This document shows positions 5,132-5,153 of a DNA stretch of 5,153 bases, piece by piece; the first letter of the stretch is position 1, and the number at the start of each line of letters is the position of its first letter. The notes below the pieces were generated by a model. It did no database searches. It was not told the DNA's origin and saw only the letters and a list, made by a program, of their open reading frames with translations. The translations under genes and the position numbers were made by a program. Source of the DNA: Cyanobacteria bacterium UBA8803 (GTDB lineage Bacteria; Cyanobacteriota; Cyanobacteriia; Cyanobacteriales; Coleofasciculaceae). Where the stretch lies: contig DNXU01000301.1 of the NCBI GenBank assembly GCA_003505715.1, positions 10,048-15,200 on the forward strand. Direction: 5' to 3'.

Positions 5132-5153
5132 GGGGTGAGGGGGTGAGGGTGTG
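5132..5153 (+). repeat. G-rich GGGGTGA-type tandem repeat, cut by the window edge
   Basis: Three nucleotides after the histidine kinase stop codon come G-runs at 5132-5135, 5139-5143 and 5147-5149, separated by TGA, with a period of 7-8 bp. It resembles cyanobacterial heptanucleotide repeats and has the opposite strand polarity to the C-rich repeat at 2881-2904. It continues beyond the window, so its length and any terminator after it cannot be judged. Confidence 0.6.

Overview
The window looks like chromosomal DNA of a cyanobacterium, probably a filamentous or large-genome one. Three things point there. The octamer GCGATCGC (HIP1, the highly iterated cyanobacterial palindrome) occurs six times in about 5.2 kb, where random sequence would give roughly 0.08. 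G/C-rich heptanucleotide tandem repeats of the kind described in cyanobacterial intergenic DNA lie beside two of the genes. The protein architectures (zinc-ribbon Ser/Thr kinase with a WD40 propeller; DICT-GAF-histidine kinase) are typical of this phylum.

Layout. On the minus strand, running leftward, are a class I SAM-dependent methyltransferase (about 2028-2855) and, 88 bp downstream of it, a 644-residue Ser/Thr protein kinase with seven C-terminal WD40 repeats (5-1939). Diverging from them on the plus strand is a 696-residue cytosolic sensor histidine kinase with DICT, GAF, HisKA and HATPase_c domains (3038-5128). All three reading frames are intact. No RNA gene, transposase, CRISPR array or attachment site is visible.

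Regulatory DNA. The divergent intergenic region is the richest non-coding part. It holds a good minus-strand sigma70-type promoter (TTGACA, 17-bp spacer, extended TGT-AACAAT) aimed at the methyltransferase, and a GTCAA-N4-TTGAC dyad lying over its -35 box. Two more dyads and a period-7 G-rich tract with four G-runs (a canonical G-quadruplex pattern on the methyltransferase sense strand) lie in the predicted leader. No comparable promoter was found for the histidine kinase.

How they may work together. Two signalling proteins of different chemistry (Ser/Thr and His kinase) flank one small-molecule or glycan-type methyltransferase. Co-transcription of methyltransferase and Ser/Thr kinase is possible, but no shared pathway can be shown from sequence. 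The methyltransferase stands out in composition: about 35% G+C by hand count over 2041-2580 against about 50-60% in sampled lines of the two kinases, and no HIP1 site. I see no clear evidence of a wholly new system. The most testable novelty is the structured divergent control region with its G-rich leader.
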